Below, piece by piece: positions 7,600 to 16,457 of a stretch of 16,457 nucleotides of DNA (within the stretch, counting starts at the first letter, position 1; every line of letters starts with the position of its first letter). The position numbers and the translations under genes are program-made. The notes beneath the pieces were generated by a model. That model saw only the letters and a list, made by a program, of their open reading frames with translations. It was not told the origin of the DNA and made no database searches. This DNA comes from Frankiales bacterium (GTDB lineage: Bacteria; Actinomycetota; Actinomycetes; Mycobacteriales; SCTD01). The stretch covers positions 1 through 16,457 of the forward strand of contig JAODNQ010000078.1 in assembly GCA_025464695.1 (NCBI GenBank), read 5' to 3'.

Positions 7600-7637
7600 G
7601 ACCGTCCCGTCCCACCGGCCGGCGGGACGGGACGGTC
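7600..7637. terminator. Bidirectional terminator hairpin
   Basis: GACCGTCCCGTCCC (7600-7613) is the perfect complement of GGGACGGGACGGTC (7624-7637). The 10-base loop is itself rich in CCGG. The 14-bp GC stem lies between two convergent genes ending at 7598 and 7661. There is no T run, as is common in high-GC actinobacteria, so it could stop transcripts from both sides. Confidence 0.8.
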
Positions 7638-7660
7638 CGCCTGCTGTCAGCCCGGGCCGC

Positions 7661-8752
7661 TCACCGCGCCAGTGCGTCGTACAGCGCCTGGACCAGCCGC
7701 CCCGAGCGCGACCCGACCTCCTGGCCCTGCCCGAGGTGCGCGTTCTGCGCGTAGGCGAAGCTGACCCTCGCCACCGGGTCGGCGAAGGCGAGGGAGCCGC
7801 CCGAACCGCCCGAGCCGAAGGCCTCGGGGTTCGGCCCCATCCAGGCGAAGCTGTTCGACAGGGCGAAGCCGCGCGCGAAGCGCACCTCGAACACGCTCTC
7901 GGGGACGCCGTAGGCCGCGAGCATCTCGTCGGTCCAGCCGTACCACCGGCCGCTCACCGACGACGACGTCGCCGCGTCGATCGTCTTCGCGTCGAGCAGG
8001 TGCACGCCGTCCAGGTCGCCCCCGCAGGCCAGCGGGGCGTAGATCCTCGCCAGCGCCCGCGCGTGGGTGATGCAGTTCGCGGCCGGGACCTCGTTGCGGC
8101 GGAAGGCCTCGCTGCTCCAGGCCGCGCCCGCTCCCACCAGCTCCGCGACCCGGTCGTCGAGCTCGACGGGCAGCCCGATCCAGGCGTCCGCGCCGAGGGG
8201 CTCGCAGACCTCCTCGCGCAGGAAGGTGCCGACCGTGCGGCCGCTGGTGCGTCGCACGAGCTCCCCGAGCAGGTGGCCGAAGGTCACCGAGTGGTAGGCG
8301 TGCGCCGTCCCGGCCGGCCAGGACGGGGCGGCCGCGGCCAGTCCCTCGACCATGGCGTCCCAGTCGGTGGGGTCCGCACCGGCCGGGACGTCGGGGAGCC
8401 CGGCCCGGTGGTCGAACACGTGCTGCACCAGCACGTCCTGCTTGCCCGCGGCGGCGAACTCCGGCCAGTAGTCGGCGACCGGGGCGGCCGGGTCCAGCAA
8501 CCCGCGCTCGATCAGCATGTTCGCGCACAGTCCCGTGAGCCCCTTGGTCGTCGACGCGACCAGCACGAGGGTGTCGCTCTCCCAGGGGCGGGTGCGTGCG
8601 GCGTCCGCCCAGCCGCCCCACAGGTCGACGACGGGCACCCCGTCGACCGTCGCCGCGACCGACGCGCCGAGCTCGTCGAACAGGGACCAGTTCTCCTCGA
8701 ACACGTCCCGCACCCGCGCGAACCGCGGCTCCACCTGACCTCGTACGTCCAC
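7661..8752 (-). CDS. Beta-lactamase-fold serine hydrolase (class C / EstB-like esterase)
   Basis: A 363-residue member of the penicillin-binding / class C beta-lactamase superfamily, in the branch that mostly contains esterases and transesterases. The SxxK nucleophile motif is STTK (Ser67, Lys70) and the second motif is Tyr153-His-Ser155. The usual third motif (HxG-type, GHGGxGG) reads GSGGSGGS near the C-terminus, lacking the histidine. This argues for an esterase-like enzyme rather than an antibiotic beta-lactamase. There is no signal peptide, so it is probably cytosolic. The GTG at 8752 is preferred because GGGAGG sits six bases before it. An in-frame ATG at 8797 lacks such a site. It starts 51 bases after the TetR stop on the same strand, so the two may be co-transcribed. 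Confidence 0.88.
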   Translation of the reverse strand: MDVRGQVEPRFARVRDVFEENWSLFDELGASVAATVDGVPVVDLWGGWADAARTRPWESDTLVLVASTTKGLTGLCANMLIERGLLDPAAPVADYWPEFAAAGKQDVLVQHVFDHRAGLPDVPAGADPTDWDAMVEGLAAAAPSWPAGTAHAYHSVTFGHLLGELVRRTSGRTVGTFLREEVCEPLGADAWIGLPVELDDRVAELVGAGAAWSSEAFRRNEVPAANCITHARALARIYAPLACGGDLDGVHLLDAKTIDAATSSSVSGRWYGWTDEMLAAYGVPESVFEVRFARGFALSNSFAWMGPNPEAFGSGGSGGSLAFADPVARVSFAYAQNAHLGQGQEVGSRSGRLVQALYDALAR

Positions 8753-8803
8753 GGGCAGCCTCCCAGGTCTCCGCCGGGCAGCCCCGGCGCTTGGCACAGA
8801 CTG

Positions 8804-9469
8804 TCAGAGTTGCGCGTCAGCCGCACGGGCCCGGGGGCGGCGGGGCCGCTTTCCGGCGGTGGCCAGCCCGGCGAGGGCGTCGAGGGCCTGGTTCAGCAGC
8901 TCGGGGAGCTCGTCGTCGGCGTCACTGGCCCAGCGCTGCATCGCCGCGTTGAGCGCGCCCTGGACGGCGGTCGCGTAGACCTCGGGCCGCAGGTCCGTCG
9001 CGGGGTCGACCTCCATGCGCTGCGCGATCACGGCGACGAAGGGCTCGAGCAGCACGCGGTTGCGCAGGAAACGGTCCGAGAGCTCCGGCGAGTGCGCCAG
9101 CACGCGCCGGAACTGCAGCGCCTCGCGGACGTCCGCAGGGTCGCGCCAGGTCGTCCCGCCCGTGGCGACCGCACGCCAGGCGTCCAGCAGGCCCTCGCCG
9201 GCGGGGCGCGCCGCGACCGCCTCGCACATGGCCTCAGCCGCCCGCAGCGGCATGGCCATCACCAGCTCGTCCTTGGTGGCGAAGTACCGGAAGAAGGTGC
9301 GCGGCGAGATGCCGGCCGCCACAGCGATGTCCTCGATGGAGACGTCGTCGAAGCCCCGCTCCGCCAAGAGCTCGAGCCCGCACTCCTCGATCTCGCGCCG
9401 GATCACGCGACGACGGCGCTCCCAGGCCACGCTGCCCGGGCCTCTGGCAGGAGGTGCCTCGACTGTCAC
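8804..9469 (-). CDS. TetR/AcrR-family transcriptional regulator
   Basis: A regulator of 221 residues. The N-terminal DNA-binding domain is clear, with the family pattern FDDVSIEDIAVAAGISPRTF leading into FRYFATKDEL. The remaining helical part would be the ligand-binding and dimerisation domain. It is divergent from the amidohydrolase gene and upstream of the serine hydrolase, so local control of these is likely, triggered by a pathway compound (inference). The GTG at 9469 is chosen because a TAACGT -10 box (9483-9478) ends eight bases before it, which fits a leaderless mRNA. No ribosome binding site is visible. An in-frame ATG at 9523 would place the start beyond the -35 of the divergent gene and adds residues unlike the family. 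Confidence 0.9.
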   Translation of the reverse strand: MTVEAPPARGPGSVAWERRRRVIRREIEECGLELLAERGFDDVSIEDIAVAAGISPRTFFRYFATKDELVMAMPLRAAEAMCEAVAARPAGEGLLDAWRAVATGGTTWRDPADVREALQFRRVLAHSPELSDRFLRNRVLLEPFVAVIAQRMEVDPATDLRPEVYATAVQGALNAAMQRWASDADDELPELLNQALDALAGLATAGKRPRRPRARAADAQL

Positions 9470-9477
9470 AAGGCGGC

Positions 9478-9511
9478 ACGTTAGCAGGAGATCACTGTTG
9501 ACACCCAACAG
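9478..9511. promoter_or_regulatory. Divergent promoter region with candidate TetR operator
   Basis: CTGTTG (9495-9500) and CAACAG (9506-9511) form a perfect 6-bp inverted repeat around ACACC. It covers TTGACA (9498-9503), the likely -35 of the plus-strand amidohydrolase, and lies just upstream of the minus-strand -10 TAACGT (9483-9478) for the TetR gene. A regulator bound here could control both directions, as usual for TetR divergons. The plus-strand -10 is weak (around CATGGT, 9521-9526). Confidence 0.5.
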
Positions 9512-9583
9512 CGACCTTGTCATGGTCTGCCAGCGAGCGCGGGCGCTACCGGCTCCCGAGCCGCCCCTCTGCAGGAGTCCTCG

Positions 9584-10954
9584 ATGGAACGCATCCTCAT
9601 GGTGTCAGCCGACGGTCACGCGGGCGCACCCCCGGAGCACTACCGCGACTACCTCGACAAGCGCTTCCACGCCGACCTCGAGCAGCTGATCGAGGACAAC
9701 AAGGGCTGGGAGGACCTCGCGATCTCGCAGCGACGGTTCGGCAAGGAGACCCTCGACCTGATCGACCGCGGCGGTGCCATCGCCGACGGCGGCGAGTTCG
9801 GGGCGTACGACCTCGACGTCCGCCTGCGCGAGCTCGACCGGGAGGGCTGCGCCGCCGAGATCCTCATCCCCGGGCACCAGATCTCGATGATGCCGTTCTT
9901 CGGGATCCACAACCGTCCGGCGTCCCGCGAGCTGCGCCAGGCCGGGGTGAAGGCCTACAACCGCCACCTGGCGGAGGGCATGCAGCAGGCGGACGGGCGG
10001 CTGTTCGCCATCGCGGACCCCGGCCCCGTCGACGACGTCGAGGCGGCGATCACCGAGCTGCGGTGGTGCGCGGCGAACGGCTTCGTCGGCGTCGCGCCGC
10101 CCGGGCAGATCTACGACGTCGACCTGCCCCCGCTGACGTCGTCGGTGTACGAGCCGTACTGGGCGGCCTGCGAGGAGCTCGGGCTCGTGCTCAACATCCA
10201 CGCCGGCTGGGGGTTCGGCCAGTTCGGCGGCACGGACCGGATGAAGCAGTCCATGGGGAGCACCTCCACCCCGGAGGAGATGCTCGAGCGGCAGATGACC
10301 GCCGACATCCGCATCGACGAGTTCCCGCGGGACTCCCCGGTGCGGCTCGGCCTCACCCGGCCCCGTCGCGCCCTGTGGCAGCTCATGATGGCCGGCGTGT
10401 TCGACCGGTACCCGGGGCTCAAGCTGGTGTTCACCGAGGTCCGTGCCGACTGGATCCCCGCCACGCTCGACGTCATGGACGTGCACTTCGCCCAGGACCC
10501 CGGCCTGCTCAGGAAGAGCCCGCGCGAGTACTGGGCGGAGCACTGCTACGCCGCCCCGTCGTCGCCGCGACCGTACGAGCTCGCGCTGCGCGACCAGATC
10601 GGCATCGACCGGATGATGTTCGGTATGGACTTCCCGCACCCGGAGGGGACCTGGCCCAACACCCGGGAGTGGCTGCGCACGACGATGGTGGGGCTGAGCG
10701 AGTCCGAGGCCCGCAAGTTCCTCGGCGAGAACGCCGTCGAGTGCTACGGCCTCGACGCCGGTCGGCTGCGGGCCGTCGCCGACCGGATCGGGCTCTCCCT
10801 GGACGAGGTGCTCGTCGACGACCCGCAGACCGACCCCCGACTCGTGCGGCAGTTCCACGCCCGGTCGGGGTTCACCCGGCCGCAGGAGAAGGTCGACCCC
10901 GCGTTCTACGTCGAGATGATCGACGAGGACGCGGCGACGCTCGCACCTCGCTGA
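9584..10954 (+). CDS. Metal-dependent amidohydrolase (amidohydrolase-2 / ACMSD-like)
   Basis: A 456-residue TIM-barrel hydrolase or decarboxylase of the amidohydrolase-2 family. Likely metal and catalytic residues are Asp10 and His12 in SADGHAG (the DxH form of the usual HxH), His206 in LNIHAGW, and Asp349 in FGMDFPHPEG. Glu285 in FTEVRADW is a further conserved acid. Relatives decarboxylate or hydrolyse aromatic and amino-carboxymuconate-type acids, and many actinobacterial members are uncharacterised. The C-terminal stretch (from about 395) continues past the barrel. The ATG follows AGGAG by seven bases. It is transcribed alone, divergently from the TetR gene, and ends at a hairpin terminator. 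The substrate is unknown. Confidence 0.9.
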   Translation: MERILMVSADGHAGAPPEHYRDYLDKRFHADLEQLIEDNKGWEDLAISQRRFGKETLDLIDRGGAIADGGEFGAYDLDVRLRELDREGCAAEILIPGHQISMMPFFGIHNRPASRELRQAGVKAYNRHLAEGMQQADGRLFAIADPGPVDDVEAAITELRWCAANGFVGVAPPGQIYDVDLPPLTSSVYEPYWAACEELGLVLNIHAGWGFGQFGGTDRMKQSMGSTSTPEEMLERQMTADIRIDEFPRDSPVRLGLTRPRRALWQLMMAGVFDRYPGLKLVFTEVRADWIPATLDVMDVHFAQDPGLLRKSPREYWAEHCYAAPSSPRPYELALRDQIGIDRMMFGMDFPHPEGTWPNTREWLRTTMVGLSESEARKFLGENAVECYGLDAGRLRAVADRIGLSLDEVLVDDPQTDPRLVRQFHARSGFTRPQEKVDPAFYVEMIDEDAATLAPR

Positions 10955-10994
10955 GCCGTCCGCTCGGCACGGCACGGCACGGGACCTGACGGCG

Positions 10995-11027
10995 GTCGGC
11001 GCCTCCTCCACCCGGGGAGGCGCCGAC
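10995..11027. terminator. Terminator hairpin between convergent genes
   Basis: GTCGGCGCCTCC (10995-11006) pairs perfectly with GGAGGCGCCGAC (11016-11027) over a 9-base loop. It lies between the amidohydrolase stop (10954) and the LivF stop (11035), so it may serve both strands. Just upstream, GGCAC is repeated three times in tandem (10966-10980), with no clear role. Confidence 0.75.
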
Positions 11028-11034
11028 GTCGGTC

Positions 11035-11748
11035 TCAGCCGTGCACGGCGTCGAGCTCCAGCTCGCCGCCTGCCAGGTAGGTGCGCTCGATCTCGCCGAT
11101 GCGACCGCGCAGCTCCGACGCCGGCCCCTCGAGGACCACGCGTCCGTGGCTGAGCACGTACGCACGGTCCGCGATCTCGAGGGCGTCGCGCACGTGCTGC
11201 TCGACGAGCAGTACCGCGCTGCCGCGGTCGGCCGCGGTGCGCACGGCGGCGAGCAGGCGCTCGAGCACCAGGGGTGCCAGCCCCAGCGACAGCTCGTCGG
11301 CGAGCAGGACCGCGGGCTCGGCCGCGACCGCGCGGCTCAGCGTCAGCATCTGCTGCTCGCCTCCGGACAGCAGCCCGGCCTTGCGGGCGAGCAGCGGCTC
11401 CAGCTCCGGGAACAGCTCCAGGCAGCGGGCCCGTTCCTGCCCGCCCAGGCGCAGGTTGTCGGCGGTGGACAGGCCCATGAACACCGAGCGCTCCTCGGTG
11501 ATGTAGCGCAGGCCCTGCCGGGCGCGCCGGTGCAGCGGAGCGGTGGTCACCGCTCCGCCGAGCAGCACCTCACCCGCGGTGGGCCGCAGCTCCCCGGCCA
11601 GGGCCTTCACGGTGGTGGTCTTGCCGGCTCCGTTCACGCCGAGCAGGGCCACCACCTCGCCGGGAGCCACGTGCAGGTCGAGGTCGTGCACGACCGGCAG
11701 GTGGCCGTAGCCCACCGTGAGCCCCCGTGCCTCGATCGCTGGCGTCAT
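11035..11748 (-). CDS. livF: LivF-type ABC transporter ATPase
   Basis: A 237-residue cytosolic ATPase, the second nucleotide-binding subunit of a branched-chain-type importer. Walker A is GVNGAGKT (37-44), the signature is LSGGEQQ (127-133), Walker B is AVLLADE (146-152) and the switch His is H185 in VEQH. The ADELSLGLAP stretch and short length are typical of LivF rather than LivG. The ATG at 11748 has GGAGG six bases upstream. It faces away from the binding protein and fused permease-ATPase genes, which lack a LivF domain, so it is most likely the missing subunit of that system, perhaps shared with the fusion at 1-3003. Confidence 0.92.
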   Translation of the reverse strand: MTPAIEARGLTVGYGHLPVVHDLDLHVAPGEVVALLGVNGAGKTTTVKALAGELRPTAGEVLLGGAVTTAPLHRRARQGLRYITEERSVFMGLSTADNLRLGGQERARCLELFPELEPLLARKAGLLSGGEQQMLTLSRAVAAEPAVLLADELSLGLAPLVLERLLAAVRTAADRGSAVLLVEQHVRDALEIADRAYVLSHGRVVLEGPASELRGRIGEIERTYLAGGELELDAVHG

Positions 11749-11886
11749 CGGTCCTCCAGTTGAAAAGTTGAGACACAGTTGGCAGTCAATGCCAGGAAGT
11801 GCTGTCGCTGCCGCAGGCTAACTGATACGCAACACACCTACCGGCGAACGCAGTCAGCGATCCGGTCCAACAGGAGGTACGCGCAC
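11749..11886. promoter_or_regulatory. Divergent control region between livF and the binding protein
   Basis: This 138-base gap must hold promoters for both directions. TGGCA (11780-11784) and TGCCA (11790-11794) form an inverted repeat around GTCAA. On the minus strand this contains TTGACT (11789-11784), a possible -35 for livF. AGTTGA occurs twice in tandem at 11758-11771. For the plus strand, TAACTG / TGATAC near 11819-11828 could be a -10. None of these is strong. A good AGGAGG (11872-11877) precedes the binding-protein ATG. Confidence 0.35.
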
Positions 11887-13068
11887 ATGCAGCGGACACA
11901 GCGCACCCTCGGTGCAGTCGCCCTCGGCCTGAGCCTCACGCTCGTGGCCGCCTGCGGCAGTGACGACACGACCGATGCCAAGGAGGCCTCCGCGACCACG
12001 GGCGGCGGGGCGCCCGCGGCGGCAGCGTCCGGACCGTCGGCGAAGGTCATGGTGATCGGCGACATCACGAGCACCATCCCGTTCACGGTCCCGGAGATCG
12101 TGCCGGCCGCCAAGGGGGCCTTCGACGGCACGAACGTCGAGGTCGTCTCCTGCGACGCGAAGGGCGACCCGAACGCCGCCCAGGCCTGCGCGCGCCAGGC
12201 GGTCTCGGACGGGGTGGTCGCGGTCATCCACGGCTTCAGCACCCTGAACCAGGACCAGTCGGTGCTCGAGAAGGCCGGCATCGCCGTCGTCGGGAACGCC
12301 GCCGAGACCAGCCCGGTCAGCTACGCGACGTCGTCGGCCTTCTCGCAGTACGTCGCGATGGGCGTCGGCCTCGGGAAGCAGGGCTGCACCAAGCTCGGGA
12401 TCATCTACCTCGACCGGTCCGAGACCCTGGTCGACAACATCAAGAAGGGGATCGAGTCGACGGGTGGCAAGGAGGTCGTGCGGGCCGCCGTCGCCGCGAA
12501 CGCCCCCGACCTGACGCCCGCCATCGCCAAGATCACCGGAGCCGGCGCCCAGTGCCTGGCCCTCAGCCTGCCGCCGACCGGCGTCGCCCAGGCCATCACC
12601 GCCGTCAAGCAGAGCGGCAAGGACCTCAAGATGGCCGGCATCTCGGCCGTGTTCTCCGCGCAGCTGCTGAAGTCGCTCGGGAAGCTGACGGACGGCCTGC
12701 TGGTCGTCGACAACCAGGAGAGCCCGTACGACCCCGGCACCGGGGTCGTGAAGGCCGACATGGCCAAGTTCGACAGCAAGGCCGAGGTGACGCAGGTCGG
12801 CACCATCGCGTGGGTCGGCGCCAAGATCGTGCGCGCAGCGCTCGAGAAGGTCCAGGGCGAACCCACCGCGGCCTCCGTGAAGACGGCGCTCGACGGCCTG
12901 TCCGGCGTGGACCTGCAGGGCGTCATCCCGCCCTTCACGGCCAAGGAGAACACCTCCCCGCTGTTCAAGCGCCTCATGAACCCCAACGGGATCAGCTACA
13001 CGATCTCGTCCGGCGTGCCCACGCGCTCCGGTGACTTCTTCGACCTGACGCCGATCCTCAACAAGTAG
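11887..13068 (+). CDS. Branched-chain-type ABC transporter solute-binding lipoprotein
   Basis: A 393-residue lipoprotein. The N-terminus has basic residues, a hydrophobic segment and a lipobox ending LVAAC with Cys23, followed by a Thr/Ala/Gly-rich linker. The mature part from about residue 50 is a type-I periplasmic-binding fold (LivK / Peripla_BP_6), with recognisable AAQACARQAVSDGVVAVI and the later GISAVFSAQLLKSLGKLTDG. It would capture the substrate outside the membrane and deliver it to the fused permease. The ATG at 11887 is fixed by AGGAGG nine bases upstream. A start further upstream at 11779 would add a charged stretch before the signal peptide. The next gene begins nine bases after the stop. 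The ligand is unknown. Confidence 0.93.
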   Translation: MQRTQRTLGAVALGLSLTLVAACGSDDTTDAKEASATTGGGAPAAAASGPSAKVMVIGDITSTIPFTVPEIVPAAKGAFDGTNVEVVSCDAKGDPNAAQACARQAVSDGVVAVIHGFSTLNQDQSVLEKAGIAVVGNAAETSPVSYATSSAFSQYVAMGVGLGKQGCTKLGIIYLDRSETLVDNIKKGIESTGGKEVVRAAVAANAPDLTPAIAKITGAGAQCLALSLPPTGVAQAITAVKQSGKDLKMAGISAVFSAQLLKSLGKLTDGLLVVDNQESPYDPGTGVVKADMAKFDSKAEVTQVGTIAWVGAKIVRAALEKVQGEPTAASVKTALDGLSGVDLQGVIPPFTAKENTSPLFKRLMNPNGISYTISSGVPTRSGDFFDLTPILNK

Positions 13069-13077
13069 GGACGCACG

Positions 13078-15783
<2,706 letters not shown>

Positions 15784-15787
15784 CCGG

Positions 15788-15994
15788 TCAGCCGCGCAGG
15801 ACCTCCACGTCGAGGGAGGTCGGCGCGGCCTGGGCCAGCCAGCGCGTCGGCGTGTCCTCGACGAGCTTCACGAAGTCGGGGCGGCCGAAGAAGGACTCCT
15901 CGACGCGGCTCACGAGCAGCTCGACCCCGGACGGCAGGCGGACCCGGTCGCCCACCCGCACGTGCGCCACCGTCGTCTGCTCCCACGTCGTCAC
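15788..15994 (-). CDS. Small conserved-looking protein of unknown function
   Basis: A 68-residue product starting VTTWEQTT. It has a strand-rich core (HVRVGDRVRLPSGVELLVSR, then ESFFGR, FVKLVED and SLDVEVLRG) that suggests a small beta barrel of the SH3 kind. It has no signal peptide or membrane segment. Coding is supported by the protein-like alternation and third-position GC. Its stop lies four bases from the convergent transporter stop. The GTG at 15994 is chosen. An in-frame TTG at 16006 adds four residues, and neither has a clear ribosome binding site. I do not recognise the family, and no link with transport is shown. Confidence 0.65.
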   Translation of the reverse strand: MTTWEQTTVAHVRVGDRVRLPSGVELLVSRVEESFFGRPDFVKLVEDTPTRWLAQAAPTSLDVEVLRG

Positions 15995-16048
15995 CGCGCC
16001 AGCCAAGCACGGACGGCCGGTGCACGGGCTGGCGCAGGCGAAGGACCC

Positions 16049-16077
16049 TTGTGGCCCTCATCACTGTTCACTACCGT
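16049..16077 (+). promoter_or_regulatory. Putative promoter for a leaderless transcript
   Basis: TTGTGG (16049-16054) and TACCGT (16072-16077) are separated by exactly 17 bases. The ATG at 16084 lies six bases after the -10. With no ribosome binding site present, this spacing fits an mRNA that starts at or next to the ATG. Confidence 0.5.
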
Positions 16078-16083
16078 CCTGCC

Positions 16084-16457
16084 ATGACCTCCTTCCTCCA
16101 CTTCCGCTCCTGGGCGCGCCGCGGTCCGGTCGGCGAGCGCACGCTGACCGGGACCGCTGCGGTCCTGCTGCTCGCTCTCGTCGTCTGGGCCAGCGTCCCC
16201 ACCGGCGGCGACGGCGGAGGGCCCGAGGAGGCCCTGGCGGCCGGCGACGGGCAGGCGCTCGCGCCGGAGCAGTCCGGGACGGCCGGCGCCGCGGGAGAGG
16301 CCGGGCAGTCCGGAGGGGCCGCTCCGGCGGAGGAGGCGGGGTCCGTCGCGGGCGGGACGGCAGCCGCGCCGGGTGCGGCCACGTCCGGCGGGGGCGGTGC
16401 GGGGAGCAGCGGGACGGGGAGCAGCGGAACGGCTGCGGCGGGGGCGCCGGGGGCGGC
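16084..16457 (+). CDS. N-terminus of membrane-anchored protein with Gly/Ala/Ser-rich linker (partial)
   Basis: The first 124 codons of a gene that runs off the right edge. Residues 1-20 are basic (HFRSWARRG...GERT). They are followed by one hydrophobic segment (about 21-40, GTAAVLLLALVVWASVPTG), then over 80 residues made almost only of Gly, Ala, Ser, Glu, Pro and Thr. There is no lipobox, so the segment is either an uncleaved anchor or a signal sequence. I recall solute-binding proteins of Liv-type transporters in actinomycetes with this kind of start, and the position after a Liv cluster fits. The functional domain is outside the window, so this is a guess. Other cell-envelope proteins with such linkers are possible. 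Confidence 0.7.
   Translation, partial: MTSFLHFRSWARRGPVGERTLTGTAAVLLLALVVWASVPTGGDGGGPEEALAAGDGQALAPEQSGTAGAAGEAGQSGGAAPAEEAGSVAGGTAAAPGAATSGGGGAGSSGTGSSGTAAAGAPGA

Noticed and set aside
7457..9484. A 675-codon plus-strand frame across the DLH end, the serine hydrolase and TetR genes
   Set aside because: It runs through a strong terminator hairpin and opposite two well-supported minus-strand genes. The product is low complexity.
9470..9523. An upstream ATG (9523) for the TetR regulator
   Set aside because: It would overlap the promoter and operator of the divergent amidohydrolase and adds residues unlike TetR N-termini.
10966..10980. GGCAC repeated three times in tandem
   Set aside because: It is a very short repeat next to a terminator, too small to support a specific function.
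11779..11886. An upstream in-frame start for the solute-binding protein
   Set aside because: It would place 36 charged residues before the lipoprotein signal sequence, and the strong AGGAGG site serves the ATG at 11887.

Overview
The window is chromosomal DNA of a very GC-rich actinomycete (Actinomycetota). The evidence is strong G/C bias at third codon positions, many GTG starts, GGAGG-type ribosome binding sites mixed with apparently leaderless genes, and actinobacterial protein families. The order cannot be fixed from sequence alone. Pseudonocardiales, Geodermatophilales or Propionibacteriales would all fit. I saw no rRNA, tRNA, CRISPR array, insertion sequence or phage gene.

Layout. (1) Positions 1-3003, minus strand: a very large gene, cut by the left edge, that fuses two branched-chain-amino-acid-type (LivH and LivM) permease domains to a LivG-type ATPase. 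(2) 3004-3341: a 338-base divergent control region with a TTGACA promoter, a CRP-like palindrome, a nested inverted-repeat leader and a 14-codon leader ORF whose stop overlaps the transporter start. (3) 3342-3641: a small beta-rich protein of unknown function. (4) 3757-7598: a plus-strand operon of amidase, type-B carboxylesterase and dienelactone-hydrolase-like protein, closed by a 14-bp bidirectional terminator hairpin. (5) 7661-9469, minus strand: a beta-lactamase-fold serine hydrolase and a TetR regulator. (6) 9584-10954: a metal-dependent amidohydrolase divergent from the TetR gene. (7) 11035-15783: a second transporter set, with a LivF-type ATPase on the minus strand and, divergently, a lipoprotein solute-binding protein followed by a second LivH-LivM-LivG fusion. 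(8) 15788-15994, minus: a small unknown protein. (9) 16084 to the right edge: the N-terminus of an anchored protein with a Gly/Ala/Ser-rich stretch.

Working model (inference): this is an uptake-and-hydrolysis locus for one or more small organic molecules carrying ester, amide or lactone bonds. One or two Liv-type ABC importers bring the compound in. Five hydrolases from five unrelated superfamilies then attack it: amidase signature, alpha/beta carboxylesterase, DLH, beta-lactamase-like and amidohydrolase-2. Local control may come from the TetR protein. Wider carbon-status control may come from a CRP/GlxR-type factor, because two near-identical GTGA-N6-TCAC sites sit at the putative promoters of the first transporter and of the hydrolase operon. 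The substrate cannot be read from the sequence.
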